Assembly: GCA_964442075.1 (NCBI GenBank) | Contig: CAYTWH010000016.1 | Span: 1-64,000, forward strand | DNA length: 64,000 nt | Direction of reading: 5' to 3' | From: CAYTAU01 sp964442075 | GTDB lineage: Bacteria > Bacteroidota > Bacteroidia > Bacteroidales > CAYTAU01 | Program-made: the position numbers and the translations under genes | Shown here: positions 1-9,395 of the stretch, piece after piece | How the letters are laid out: every line of letters starts with the position of its first letter | How positions within the stretch are numbered: the stretch's first letter is position 1 | The notes under the pieces: generated by a model | Seen by the model: the letters and a program-made list of their open reading frames with translations, nothing else | Database searches by the model: none | Told to the model about the DNA's origin: nothing

Positions 1-392
1 TAATGGGTTCTACGATTTATCTTGAAAAAATGAATTTTTAGAACCCACCTTAATTCCTTATAAATCTCAACAGATTTGTCATAATATTCAAATGCTAATT
101 CATAATTATCCTGATTTTTATAAGCAATTCCAATATACAGATATGATTGAGCCATACCATCGTAAAAATCAATATCTTTACTTAATTTTAATGCTTGTTT
201 GGAATATGATATAGCTTTTTTTGGGTTATCATATATTAATTCCCAAGAAAGTGAATTAAGGATTTTAATTTTTGTTGTGTCTTCTTTTGTGTTTTTTAAT
301 TCGATTAATAAAGAATCTATTATAGGCTGATTCGCAAATATGTAAATACTAAAAATAAAACAAATTGCTGTTGTTAAAACTATTTTTTTCAT
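1..392 (-). CDS. Secreted TPR-repeat protein, N-terminal part, interrupted or cut at the window edge
   Basis: An open frame starts at the ATG at 392-390 and runs off the left edge without a stop (130 codons). It opens with a signal peptide (MKKIVLTTAICFIFSIYIFA). At about residues 55-114 come TPR-like helices (AISYSKQALKLS, AQSYLYIGIAYK, AFEYYDKSVEIYKELR). Such TPR proteins in Bacteroidota are often sensor or scaffold proteins, but no function can be assigned here. The TPR pattern stops at the codon at 48-50, exactly where an inverted repeat begins (4-47). The remaining residues (WVLKIHFF...) do not look like TPR. The gene may therefore be disrupted by an inserted element that continues past the edge. 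The translation of the first 114 residues is clear; the disruption is inferred. Confidence 0.7.
   Translation of the reverse strand, partial: MKKIVLTTAICFIFSIYIFANQPIIDSLLIELKNTKEDTTKIKILNSLSWELIYDNPKKAISYSKQALKLSKDIDFYDGMAQSYLYIGIAYKNQDNYELAFEYYDKSVEIYKELRWVLKIHFFKINRRTH
4..47. repeat. Inverted repeat, possible end of an inserted element
   Basis: Perfect 9-bp arms TGGGTTCTA (4-12) and TAGAACCCA (39-47) flank a 26-nt A/T-rich centre. The right arm abuts the last codon that still reads as TPR. It could be an insertion-element end or a hairpin; the rest lies outside the window. Confidence 0.45.
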
Positions 393-599
393 TGCTTAAA
401 TTATTTGCTGATTATCATTAATTCCTTCTAATCTTTGACTGAAGTATTCAATCATATTTTTCATAGAATTAGCAAATTAGTTTTATACAAAGAATTAACA
501 ACAAAGATAAAAAAAAAGTTGAATAAACTCTCAAAACTAACATCTTTGACTTTCAAGCGATATTAGGTATTGGTTATTAAAAATAAATAAAAAACTATT

Positions 600-631
600 T
601 TTGTATTATTCCGTAGTCTTTAGTATAATTG
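600..631 (+). promoter_or_regulatory. Bacteroidota-type promoter of the first KamA-like gene
   Basis: TTTG at 600-603, a 20-nt spacer, then TATAATTG at 624-631. This fits the TTTG/TAnnTTTG consensus with one mismatch and leaves a leader of about 16 nt before the ATG at 654. Confidence 0.55.
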
Positions 632-653
632 CTTTTATTAATTCTTTTAAAAA

Positions 654-2840
654 ATGACATATTACCAAGAATTAGACAAAATTGCTATAACTGTTAAATC
701 TCACAAGCTTTTACAAAAGTTGCTTGATGAGAATCCAAAACTTGAAAAGATAATGCGTTTTGCAAAAAACGAAACCGAGGCGCTGATTGGTGTAAAAGAA
801 TGGGTAATGGAAGAACTAAAATCGAGTAAGGAAGCGGTTAAATATTATAAAGGGGAATATCGGGGACATAATGTTTTTAAAAAAATAAAGTGGAAAGAAA
901 TTGCTGAAATTAGAATTTTAGACTACATAGATAATGCAGGAAAAACATTTAAAGATCTAAATTTACGAGGAGAAATTGCTGTAAGCAACCCTATTAAATT
1001 GATTTGGCTAGCTGTTAATCATGGAACAGGAGGTGCAAAACCTTTCTTTTTTGAAGATATGTTGCACTTATTTAGACAATTTACAGGCAAAGAAAAACGC
1101 AAATTGCCAACAAAGGTTCAATTAGAAGAATGGATGGAACGCTACCCTTCCGGTTTAGACCCGAGAATTGTTAAATTAAGAGAGGAAAATAGAAATAGAA
1201 TTATAAATATTCTTATTGATAAAATTGATAAGGGTGAAATAAAGGATTCCAAATACTATTTTGAGTCAGGAATGACTAGACAACAAAAGTTCTTAAGAAT
1301 GCTTGAATGGTGGAAAGAACATTTGTTTCATTTACGGTTTGCTGTTAAATCTCCAAAGTTATTAAATGAACTACTCGGAGAATCTCTTGATCCTGATACA
1401 ATGAAAGTTTTGCACCAAGCCGAAAAACAAGGAATTCCATTTTTTATAAACCCATATTATTTGTCTTTACTACATGTTAGAGTTCCATACTTTGCTATTG
1501 GAGCCGACCTTGCTATTAGATATTACGTGCTTTACAGTCAGCAATTATTAGATGAATTTGGAAATATTGTTGCGTGGGAAAAAGAAGATGTTGTAGAACC
1601 AGGAAAACCTAATGCTGCAGGATGGATTTTGCCATCGCACCATAATGTTCATAGAAGATACCCAGAAGTTGCTATTTTAATTCCCGATACAATGGGACGT
1701 GCATGTGGCGGATTGTGTGCATCATGTCAGCGAATGTATAATTTTCAGAACGGACATTTAAATTTTAATCTTGATAAATTAAAACCTGATGGAACATGGG
1801 AAGATAGATTGAAAAAATTCATGGATTATTTTGAAGAAGATTCACAGCTTAGAGATATTCTTATTACAGGTGGCGATGCATTGATGAGTACAGATAAAAG
1901 TTTGAAACGTATTCTTAATGCAATATATGATATGGCAGAAAGAAAAATAAAAGCGAATAAAAAAAGGAAAAACGGAGAAAAATATGCCGAAATGCTACGA
2001 ATAAGATTAGGAACTCGTATACCTGTATATTTACCTCAGAGGATTACCGACAATTTGATTAGTATGCTTACTGAATTTAAGAAAAAGGCTTCAAAAATGG
2101 GCTTTAAGCAATTTATTATTCAAACACATTTTGAGGCTCCGATGGAAATTACACCCGAAGCTAAAACAGGAATGAATAAATTAATTTTAGCAGGCTGGAC
2201 TATAACAAATCAACATGTGTTTACAGCAGCTTCTTCAAGAAGGGGCCATACTTCTAAGCTAAGAAAAGAGCTAAATGACATAGGAATTTTACCTTATTAC
2301 ACTTTTTCTGTTAAAGGATATATGGAAAACAGCTTTAATTTTGCTACTAACGCAAGAGCTATTCAAGAACAGTTTGAGGAAAAAATATTTGGAAAAATTC
2401 CTGTTAAATTCCATAATGAAATTAAAGAATTTCCTTTAAAGCCAGAAAAGATAAAAGACAATATTGCATCATTAAAGAAAAAAGCCAACTTACCTTTTAT
2501 AGCAACAGACAGAAACGTTCTTAATTTGCCCGGAGTTGGAAAGAGTTTAACATTTAGGGTTATTGGAATAACAAGGTATGGACGTAGAATACTTGAATTT
2601 GATCATGATGCAACAAGGATCCATAGCCCAATTATACATGAACTGGGAAAAATTACAATAATAGAATCAAAATCTATAGCTGAATATCTTCAACAATTAA
2701 GTGATTTAGGCGAAGATGTAAGCGAATATGCAAGCATATATGGATACTCAATAGGAGAAACCGAAAATAGATTATCAATATATGAATACCCAGACTACAA
2801 CTTTAAAGTAACCAACAAGATGACTAATCTTAATATTTAG
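654..2840 (+). CDS. Long KamA-family radical SAM/PLP aminomutase-like protein, copy 1
   Basis: This 728-residue protein is related to lysine 2,3-aminomutase (KamA), which moves an amino group using S-adenosylmethionine, a [4Fe-4S] cluster and PLP. The radical SAM motif CGGLCASC gives cysteines 351, 355 and 358 with CxxxCxxC spacing. It is followed by ILITGGDAL, matching the family's GGD motif. Near the C terminus LPGVGKS (Lys630) resembles the PGGGGK stretch that carries the PLP lysine, with an Asp 11 residues before it. The first 290 or so residues are an extension absent from classical enzymes of about 400 residues. A close paralogue follows 92 bp downstream. Substrate is unknown; no lysine-fermentation genes (kamDE, kdd, kce) are nearby. 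Confidence 0.85.
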   Translation: MTYYQELDKIAITVKSHKLLQKLLDENPKLEKIMRFAKNETEALIGVKEWVMEELKSSKEAVKYYKGEYRGHNVFKKIKWKEIAEIRILDYIDNAGKTFKDLNLRGEIAVSNPIKLIWLAVNHGTGGAKPFFFEDMLHLFRQFTGKEKRKLPTKVQLEEWMERYPSGLDPRIVKLREENRNRIINILIDKIDKGEIKDSKYYFESGMTRQQKFLRMLEWWKEHLFHLRFAVKSPKLLNELLGESLDPDTMKVLHQAEKQGIPFFINPYYLSLLHVRVPYFAIGADLAIRYYVLYSQQLLDEFGNIVAWEKEDVVEPGKPNAAGWILPSHHNVHRRYPEVAILIPDTMGRACGGLCASCQRMYNFQNGHLNFNLDKLKPDGTWEDRLKKFMDYFEEDSQLRDILITGGDALMSTDKSLKRILNAIYDMAERKIKANKKRKNGEKYAEMLRIRLGTRIPVYLPQRITDNLISMLTEFKKKASKMGFKQFIIQTHFEAPMEITPEAKTGMNKLILAGWTITNQHVFTAASSRRGHTSKLRKELNDIGILPYYTFSVKGYMENSFNFATNARAIQEQFEEKIFGKIPVKFHNEIKEFPLKPEKIKDNIASLKKKANLPFIATDRNVLNLPGVGKSLTFRVIGITRYGRRILEFDHDATRIHSPIIHELGKITIIESKSIAEYLQQLSDLGEDVSEYASIYGYSIGETENRLSIYEYPDYNFKVTNKMTNLNI

Positions 2841-2932
2841 AAAATAATAGAAGCCCTCATAAGATTATAATTAGTTTAAAGTTATTACTTTTGTCATCCT
2901 TAATTTAATCAGGATAAAATCAATCTAAATTT

Positions 2933-5125
2933 ATGTCTAAATCTATAAAGCTTGAAAAAGTAATTGTCCCGATTAGATCTATTAATCTGCTTAAAAGATT
3001 TATTAACGAAAATCCCGAATTTGAAAAAATATTTGTTAATTCAAAATCACCAGAAGAAGCTAAAAAGGGAATAAAAAACAGAGTACTCCCTGTTTTAAAA
3101 TCAGACAAGAAGGCATATAATTTTTATAAAGAAAATAAGAAAGTAAACGTATCTTTAAGTGAAATTGAATGGAGTAAAATTGCTGCAATTAGAATCCTAG
3201 ATTATATAGATCACTCGGGAAAAGTATTTGAAGACCCTAACTTTAAAGGTTTAAAGATAGAGAATGATCCATTTAAGTTGGTTTGGTTGGCTATACATAA
3301 AGGAACAGGAGGTTCGAGACCTGATTTTTTTGAGGATATGATACATTTGCTTAGACAATACAATGGAAAAAGCAAAAGAACAATACCCACAAAAGATGAA
3401 ATTGATAACTGGATGGATAGACATCCATCGGGATTAGAACCTAGAGTAATAAAACTAAGGCAACAGAATAAACAAAGAATATTAAACATTATAATTAACA
3501 AGATTGATAATGGCGAAATAAGAGATTCAAAATATTTTTTTAAAGGAAATTTAGATAGAGAACAGAAGTTTGATGTAGCATTAAAATGGTGGAAAGACAA
3601 AACTTTTCATTTAAGATTTGCTGTAAGAAGCCCCGAGTTACTTGATGAATTATTGGATAATTCGCTCGATCCAATTACAATGAAAGTTCTGTATGAAGCA
3701 AAAAGAAAAGGAATACCTTTTTTTATAAATCTGTATTATTTGTCGCTTTTAAATGTAAACGCTCCTTGGTTTGCGGTTGGAGCCGAATTAGCAATTCGCG
3801 ACTATGTTTTTTATAGTAAAGAGCTTGTAAATAATTATGGGAAAATAATTGCATGGGAAAAAGAGGATATTGTTGAACCTGGAAAGCCTAATGCAGCTGG
3901 CTGGATATTGCCATCGTATCATAGTGTTCATAGAAGATACCCTGAAGTTGCTATTTTAATTCCCGATACTATGGGACGTGCTTGTGGAGGTTTGTGTTCA
4001 TCGTGTCAACGAATGTATAATTTCCAAAATGGATTATATAATTTTAATTTAGACAAACTAAAACCCAACGAAAAGTGGGAAGAAAGACTTGATAGGTATC
4101 TCGAATATTTTGAAAACGATTCGCAATTGCGCGACATCCTTATTACAGGTGGCGATGCTTTTATGAGTTCCGATAAATCGCTGTGTAAAATTCTTGATGC
4201 TGTTTATGAAATGTCTATACGTAAGATTGAAGCAAATAAACATCGTTCTGAAAATAATAAATACGCCCAGATGCTTAGAGTTAGACTTGGAACAAGAATT
4301 CCTGTTTATCTTCCTCAAAGAATTACTCATAACCTTATAAAAATATTAACCGAATTTAAAGAAAAAGCCTCTAAAATTGGAATTAAACAATTTGTTGTAC
4401 AAACTCATTTTGTTTCGCCAATGGAAGTAACACCCGAAGTAAAAAAGGCTGTAAATAAAATTTTATCATCAGGGTGGATAGTAACAAATCAACATGTGTT
4501 TATTACTGCTGCATCGAGAAGAGGACATGCGGCAAAGCTTAGAAAAATAATGAACGACATTGGTATAGTTCCGTATTATACTTTTTGTGTTAAAGGATAC
4601 AAAGAAAATGTTTATAATTTTTCTACAAATGCCCGTTTAATACAAGAACAAACCGAAGAAAAATATATAGGAAATGTTCCAGACAAATATTATAACGATA
4701 TTAAAGATTTATCGCTAGATGCAAACAATATGGTTGATAATATTAATAATATAAGAAATAAATTAAACCTGCCATTTATTGCCACCGACAGAAATATTCT
4801 TAATATGCCCGGTGTTGGAAAAAGTTTATCGTTTCGCACAATAGGAATTACTCGCAGAGGAAGAAGAATTCTGGAATTCGACCACGATAATTGCAGAGAA
4901 CATAGCCCAGTTGTAGATAAAATGGGAAAAGTATTAATTGTAGAATCTAAATCAATTAATGATTATTTGCAACAATTAGAAAAAATGGGCGAAGACCCTT
5001 CCGATTATAAATCTATTTGGGGATACTCAATAGGAGAATCAGAAAAAAGACATTCATTATATGAATATCCTGAATTTGATTTTACTATAACAAAAGAATA
5101 TACTAATATTATGATTGATAAATAA
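2933..5125 (+). CDS. Long KamA-family radical SAM/PLP aminomutase-like protein, copy 2
   Basis: This 730-residue paralogue of the preceding gene is collinear over its whole length. The CGGLCSSC motif has its cysteines at the same positions (351, 355, 358) and MPGVGKS keeps Lys630. Long stretches are shared, such as VEPGKPNAAGWILPS and RRYPEVAILIPDTMGRACGG. The N-terminal 290 residues are less alike than the catalytic core. The pair probably arose by tandem duplication, and both copies keep every cofactor motif, so neither looks like a pseudogene. The 92-bp spacer has a TTTG at 2890-2893 but only a weak -7 element, so co-transcription with copy 1 is likely. Different substrates are an inference. 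Confidence 0.85.
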   Translation: MSKSIKLEKVIVPIRSINLLKRFINENPEFEKIFVNSKSPEEAKKGIKNRVLPVLKSDKKAYNFYKENKKVNVSLSEIEWSKIAAIRILDYIDHSGKVFEDPNFKGLKIENDPFKLVWLAIHKGTGGSRPDFFEDMIHLLRQYNGKSKRTIPTKDEIDNWMDRHPSGLEPRVIKLRQQNKQRILNIIINKIDNGEIRDSKYFFKGNLDREQKFDVALKWWKDKTFHLRFAVRSPELLDELLDNSLDPITMKVLYEAKRKGIPFFINLYYLSLLNVNAPWFAVGAELAIRDYVFYSKELVNNYGKIIAWEKEDIVEPGKPNAAGWILPSYHSVHRRYPEVAILIPDTMGRACGGLCSSCQRMYNFQNGLYNFNLDKLKPNEKWEERLDRYLEYFENDSQLRDILITGGDAFMSSDKSLCKILDAVYEMSIRKIEANKHRSENNKYAQMLRVRLGTRIPVYLPQRITHNLIKILTEFKEKASKIGIKQFVVQTHFVSPMEVTPEVKKAVNKILSSGWIVTNQHVFITAASRRGHAAKLRKIMNDIGIVPYYTFCVKGYKENVYNFSTNARLIQEQTEEKYIGNVPDKYYNDIKDLSLDANNMVDNINNIRNKLNLPFIATDRNILNMPGVGKSLSFRTIGITRRGRRILEFDHDNCREHSPVVDKMGKVLIVESKSINDYLQQLEKMGEDPSDYKSIWGYSIGESEKRHSLYEYPEFDFTITKEYTNIMIDK

Positions 5126-5236
5126 TATTAATGTCATTCAAGTGTTGAGAATATTTGTCAAGTGTAAATTTTAAGCAAGCATTCATCTTGTCAATACCAC
5201 TCTATCTGTTACCCTATTAGTTTAAATATCCATTTT

Positions 5237-8200
5237 TTAGATTTTTAATCCTAATATAACAATGTCGTCAATCTGTTCCAAATCTCCTTTCCAATCCTCA
5301 AAAATTTTATCAAGTATTTCTTTTTGTTCTTTCATTGGTTTATCCGCATTATCAAGTAACATTTGTTTAAATGGTTTATACTTAAATTTTTTACCTTTCG
5401 GTCCTCCAAACTGGTCTGCAAAACCATCAGAAAACATATATAGTTGATCGCCTTTCTCCAGTTGTATTTCGTGAGTAGTGTATTTGTCCATTCTTACATA
5501 AATGGATATTGGCATTTTGTCGGGTTTTATTTCTGCCCCTTCTAAATCCTCCCCAAAGGGAAGAACTCCTTCTGGCCATTTTTTTCGATTTGGATTTATT
5601 ATATATAACGAATTATTTGCCCCCGCATATTGCATTACATTTGTTTCGTGGTTTATTGAAATTAATGCCATATCCATACCGTCTTTCATACCTGAAACGA
5701 GTATGTTATCCATAGTTTCTTCTTTTTGTTTAAGGGCATTAATAATTTCCTTTCGGAGTTTGCGAAGTATTACTCCAGGATGTGTGATATACTCTTTTAT
5801 TACTATTTCACGTAAAAAAGATATTCCCAACATACTCATAAAAGCACCGGGAACACCATGTCCTGTACAATCGGCAGCTGTTACTATTGTTTGACCTTCG
5901 ATATGTGCCAGCCAATAGAAATCGCCACTTACAACATCTCGTGGTTTAAATAATACAAAATGCTCATTGAAATATTTGTTTAATATTCTGCCATCAGGCA
6001 ATATAGAAGTCTGTATGCGCTTGGCATAATCTATACTTTGGCTTATTTCCATGTGTATTTCTTCAATAATGTTTTTTTGTAGCATAACCTTATCGCGCTG
6101 GGCTTCTATTTCGTCGCGTTGTGTGGCTATTTCTTCATTTTGCTGGTTTAGTTCTTCGTTTTTTTCTCCAATTGAATCTCTTTGTGCGGTAATTTCTTCT
6201 TTTTGCTGTTCAATTTCCGCAGTTCTTTCCCTTACTTTCTGTTCTAATACTTCCTTTGCTTTTTTCAGTTTCTTAGTCCTAAATGAAACATACATGTAAA
6301 AAGCAATAAGCACAATAATTACACATATCGCATAAAACCATATTGTTTGCCAAAATGGAGGCTTAATAATAAAATTGAACTCTGCAGGAATCTCATTCCA
6401 AATACCATCATTGTTCATTGATATTACCTTAAATGCATATTCTCCGGGCAACAAAGATGAATATGTTACCTCTGTTTTATCAGTTTCAGGCGACCAATCT
6501 TTATCGGCTCCAACTAATATGTATTTGTATTTTACTTTTTTGGGAATTGTTGTATTAATGCCAATATATTGAAATGTAAGATGATTATTTTTATAGTCCA
6601 ATTCCATATTAAAAGGCATACCTGTCCATTTATCAATACTATCGGAATAGTTAAGCCAATTGGTATTATTAAAAAACAATTTTAGATTAGTGATGTGTAC
6701 ATGCGGACTCTTTGTATTTTGTATAACTATATCGGGTTTACATCTGGTTATTCCATATTTTGTTCCAATCCAAATATTTCCATCATTATCACAAACAAGT
6801 GAATTGTTGTTGGTTGCTTCAATATTGATAAATCCTTCATGTTTTCCATAAAACTCAAATTGAATCTCATTATCATTCAAAAAATTTTGATAATCTAAAA
6901 CACATATTCCTTTTTGAGTAGCTATCCAAAGCTGTGTTTCATCGATATTAAAAACCATGCCATTAACAACATCATCTTTTAAACCATTTTCTGTTGTAAT
7001 TAACATGATTTCAGGATTATCAGAATTTGGATTTTTTATATAATTAATACCGCCGCCAAAAGTTGACACCCAATAGTTCCCATAACTATCTTCAATAATT
7101 CCGGTAATATTATTACTGCTTAATCCTCTACTTGTATCTATAACATTTATTGTATCATTAATAATATTAATTAATCCGAAATCCCAGCCACCAAACCAAA
7201 TATGATCTGATTTATCAATATAAAAAGCGTTTATATATGAATTCTGCGGAAATCCGTAGCTATCATCAAGTCTTGTAAAATCCTTGCCGTTAAATTTAAT
7301 TATTCCTGTTCCCCAAGTACCAAGCCATAGTGTTCCTTTACTATCTACAGATATAGTTTTAATATTCAATAAAAAAGGATATCTAAAAGAATTGTATTCA
7401 GTAATTTGGTTATTTTCATATTTATATAATGCTTTATTACATCCAACCCATAAAGTATTATTATCGCTACATAAACTTAAAATTGATTTTCCTTTAGTCA
7501 AATGCTTAATATATGGATTGAAATTATCTTCATACTTAAGCAGATATTTTGAATTTGAGATAATAAGCTGACTATCACAAATCTCAATTGCATTAATAAT
7601 GGATTTGCCTTTTAACTCTTTTTCTGAAAAATGAACAAATTTTTCATTATTAAACTTACTTACACCCGTACCCCATGTACTAATCCAGATATTTCCCTCA
7701 TTATCTTCAAACTGATAATAAGTTACATCACTTGAAAGACCCGTGTTTGAATTTATATGTAATATATTTTTCTTGTCATTAGCATTAATTCTAATCGTTC
7801 CTCTTTTATTATCTCCAAACCAATAATTCATTTTCTGATCCTGTATAATATTGAATATCATCGGATCATTAAGTCCGGGAATATTATAATGATTAACAAT
7901 CGGATTATTTAAGTCGGCATCAGCTTTTATATAACAAACACCGGCCATGGGACTAAACCAAATATTTGCTTCTTTATCTTCATATATTTGCATAACCGTA
8001 TTATAAACCAGCCCATTCCTATTATTGATATGAAACAATGTTTCTTTATCAATACAATAAACTCCATTTTCCCATGATGTAATCCATATTCTTCCTTTGG
8101 AATCTTCTATAATTGACATTATTGCATTTTCTGCAAGATCAAAATCAGGTTTTTTAACAACTCCATTGCTATATAAAAACACTCCCTCAGCTGATCCAAT

Positions 8201-8611
8201 CCAGAGTTGATTTTTTGAATCAATAAGCAAAGAGTAATACATTGATATATCATCTAATAAAGAATCTTTCAATACAATAAATTCCTGTCCATCGAAACGA
8301 CAAATACCTGAACCCAAAGTAGCAATCCAAATACTCCCATCACTATCTTCAGCCAATGCTCTGATTGTATTATTGTTCAATCCATCTTTTTCTGTATAAT
8401 TAATGAATTCTTTTCCATTAAATTTACTTATACCACCTCCGTAAGAGCCAAACCACATATAGCCTTTTTGGTCCTGAATAATACAAGTAATTTGAGAGCT
8501 GCATAAACCTTCGTTTGTTGAATAATTTTTTATATGAAATAACTGACCGAAGCTTGTCAGTGAAATACCAACAAATATTATAATCAGGTATATTTTAATT
8601 TTTACAATCAT
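5237..8611 (-). CDS. Two-component-propeller sensor with SpoIIE-type PP2C phosphatase output
   Basis: An inner-membrane signalling protein of 1,124 residues. A signal peptide (to about residue 22, ending SFGQ) precedes a periplasmic two-bladed propeller region built of reg_prop repeats (GYMWFGSYGGGISKFNG, GSIWIATLGSGICRFDG and others, about 25-640). A Y_Y_Y domain follows at about 690-755, then a membrane helix (WFYAICVIIVLIAFYMYV). A Gln/Glu-rich coiled coil spans about 785-870. The cytoplasmic C terminus is a PP2C-like SpoIIE domain with metal-binding motifs GDFYWLA and AADCTGHGVPGAFMSMLG. Relatives dephosphorylate STAS-domain anti-sigma antagonists; a STAS protein lies at 53456-53791, but a link is only an inference. 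It stands alone between convergent and co-directional neighbours. Confidence 0.9.
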   Translation of the reverse strand: MIVKIKIYLIIIFVGISLTSFGQLFHIKNYSTNEGLCSSQITCIIQDQKGYMWFGSYGGGISKFNGKEFINYTEKDGLNNNTIRALAEDSDGSIWIATLGSGICRFDGQEFIVLKDSLLDDISMYYSLLIDSKNQLWIGSAEGVFLYSNGVVKKPDFDLAENAIMSIIEDSKGRIWITSWENGVYCIDKETLFHINNRNGLVYNTVMQIYEDKEANIWFSPMAGVCYIKADADLNNPIVNHYNIPGLNDPMIFNIIQDQKMNYWFGDNKRGTIRINANDKKNILHINSNTGLSSDVTYYQFEDNEGNIWISTWGTGVSKFNNEKFVHFSEKELKGKSIINAIEICDSQLIISNSKYLLKYEDNFNPYIKHLTKGKSILSLCSDNNTLWVGCNKALYKYENNQITEYNSFRYPFLLNIKTISVDSKGTLWLGTWGTGIIKFNGKDFTRLDDSYGFPQNSYINAFYIDKSDHIWFGGWDFGLINIINDTINVIDTSRGLSSNNITGIIEDSYGNYWVSTFGGGINYIKNPNSDNPEIMLITTENGLKDDVVNGMVFNIDETQLWIATQKGICVLDYQNFLNDNEIQFEFYGKHEGFINIEATNNNSLVCDNDGNIWIGTKYGITRCKPDIVIQNTKSPHVHITNLKLFFNNTNWLNYSDSIDKWTGMPFNMELDYKNNHLTFQYIGINTTIPKKVKYKYILVGADKDWSPETDKTEVTYSSLLPGEYAFKVISMNNDGIWNEIPAEFNFIIKPPFWQTIWFYAICVIIVLIAFYMYVSFRTKKLKKAKEVLEQKVRERTAEIEQQKEEITAQRDSIGEKNEELNQQNEEIATQRDEIEAQRDKVMLQKNIIEEIHMEISQSIDYAKRIQTSILPDGRILNKYFNEHFVLFKPRDVVSGDFYWLAHIEGQTIVTAADCTGHGVPGAFMSMLGISFLREIVIKEYITHPGVILRKLRKEIINALKQKEETMDNILVSGMKDGMDMALISINHETNVMQYAGANNSLYIINPNRKKWPEGVLPFGEDLEGAEIKPDKMPISIYVRMDKYTTHEIQLEKGDQLYMFSDGFADQFGGPKGKKFKYKPFKQMLLDNADKPMKEQKEILDKIFEDWKGDLEQIDDIVILGLKI

Positions 8612-8848
8612 ATTTTAATTTCACACAACAAAAATGGAAAAAATTCATGGTAAAGCAAAGCTTTAGTGTTATAAAAACATTAAAATTGGGCGTATTTTAC
8701 TGCTTTTTGTTTTGAAAAGCAAGCAAAAGTCAGGTGAGAAAGCGGGCGCGATGATATGGACACGAGCTATAAGCTCACACCATAAGAGGGAGTTGCAAAC
8801 GCCTACGAGATACAAACATTTCAATCTTATAATTTATGCTTAAATCTC

Positions 8849-9298
8849 CTACTTAAAATATTCATTAATTCTTTTAATATGATCTTTTTCTTCTCCATTT
8901 ATCATCTGAAACACTTTTATTAAATCAGATTCAGGCTGTATATCCATAAATTTTTGATAATTATTTTCAACTAGTGAAGTTTCAACTTTTAATGCAATTT
9001 TATAAGCAGTTTCACGGCTTGGATTTTTCTTAATCTCTTCATTATATTGTGTAAATAATTCTATGCTTTCTTTAACAATATTTATATCATCAATAGAGAT
9101 TATATTTAAAACTTCATTATTATCATTAATAAATGATTTACTTTTTCTAAGAATTGATGCATGATTTAATTCTTCATCTGCTAGCTTTTTCCAAAAATCA
9201 GCATCATTTTGAAATATTTCTTCTAATAAAGAATAAAGTTGATAAGCTTCAAACTCATATTTAATTGATTCGTTAATTAGGCTTTCAATGTTTTTCAT
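8849..9298 (-). CDS. Ferritin-like (rubrerythrin-type) diiron-fold protein
   Basis: A 149-residue all-helical protein with the glutamate/histidine pattern of the ferritin-like superfamily: KYEFEAYQLY, then DEELNHASIL, then KVETSLVE, then EEKDHIKRI. These four segments would supply the ligands of a diiron centre as in rubrerythrin, which reduces peroxide. The C-terminal rubredoxin-like CxxC zinc/iron module of classical rubrerythrin is absent, so electron delivery would need a partner. A copy of the shared upstream repeat (9325-9380) sits 27 bp before its start and probably carries the promoter. Iron handling or peroxide protection in an anaerobe is the likely role; substrate and metal are not shown by sequence alone. 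Confidence 0.75.
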   Translation of the reverse strand: MKNIESLINESIKYEFEAYQLYSLLEEIFQNDADFWKKLADEELNHASILRKSKSFINDNNEVLNIISIDDINIVKESIELFTQYNEEIKKNPSRETAYKIALKVETSLVENNYQKFMDIQPESDLIKVFQMINGEEKDHIKRINEYFK

Positions 9299-9324
9299 TT
9301 ATATGTTTTTTAGTTAAATCCCAC

Positions 9325-9380
9325 CATAAAAATACTATTTTTTATTTAATTTATCTCAATACCACGCTAAATGATTAGCT
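9325..9380 (-). promoter_or_regulatory. Shared upstream repeat, copy a (candidate promoter)
   Basis: These 56 bp are identical to 10040-10095, and 43 bp are also found at 14736-14778. Read on the minus strand, it carries ATTG, a 19-nt A/T-rich spacer, then TAGTATTTTTATG, a degenerate Bacteroidota promoter pointing into the ferritin-like gene. Confidence 0.5.
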
Positions 9381-9395
9381 CGGCAGCAGTGATAA

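Noticed and set aside
2690..2960. Separate strong promoter for the second KamA-like gene.
   Set aside because: The TTTG at 2890-2893 is followed by only a poor -7 match (TAAAATCA, spacing 21), so I do not list it.
654..5125. Lysine fermentation cluster around the KamA-like genes.
   Set aside because: No kamD/kamE, kdd, kce, kal or CoA-transferase gene is next to them.
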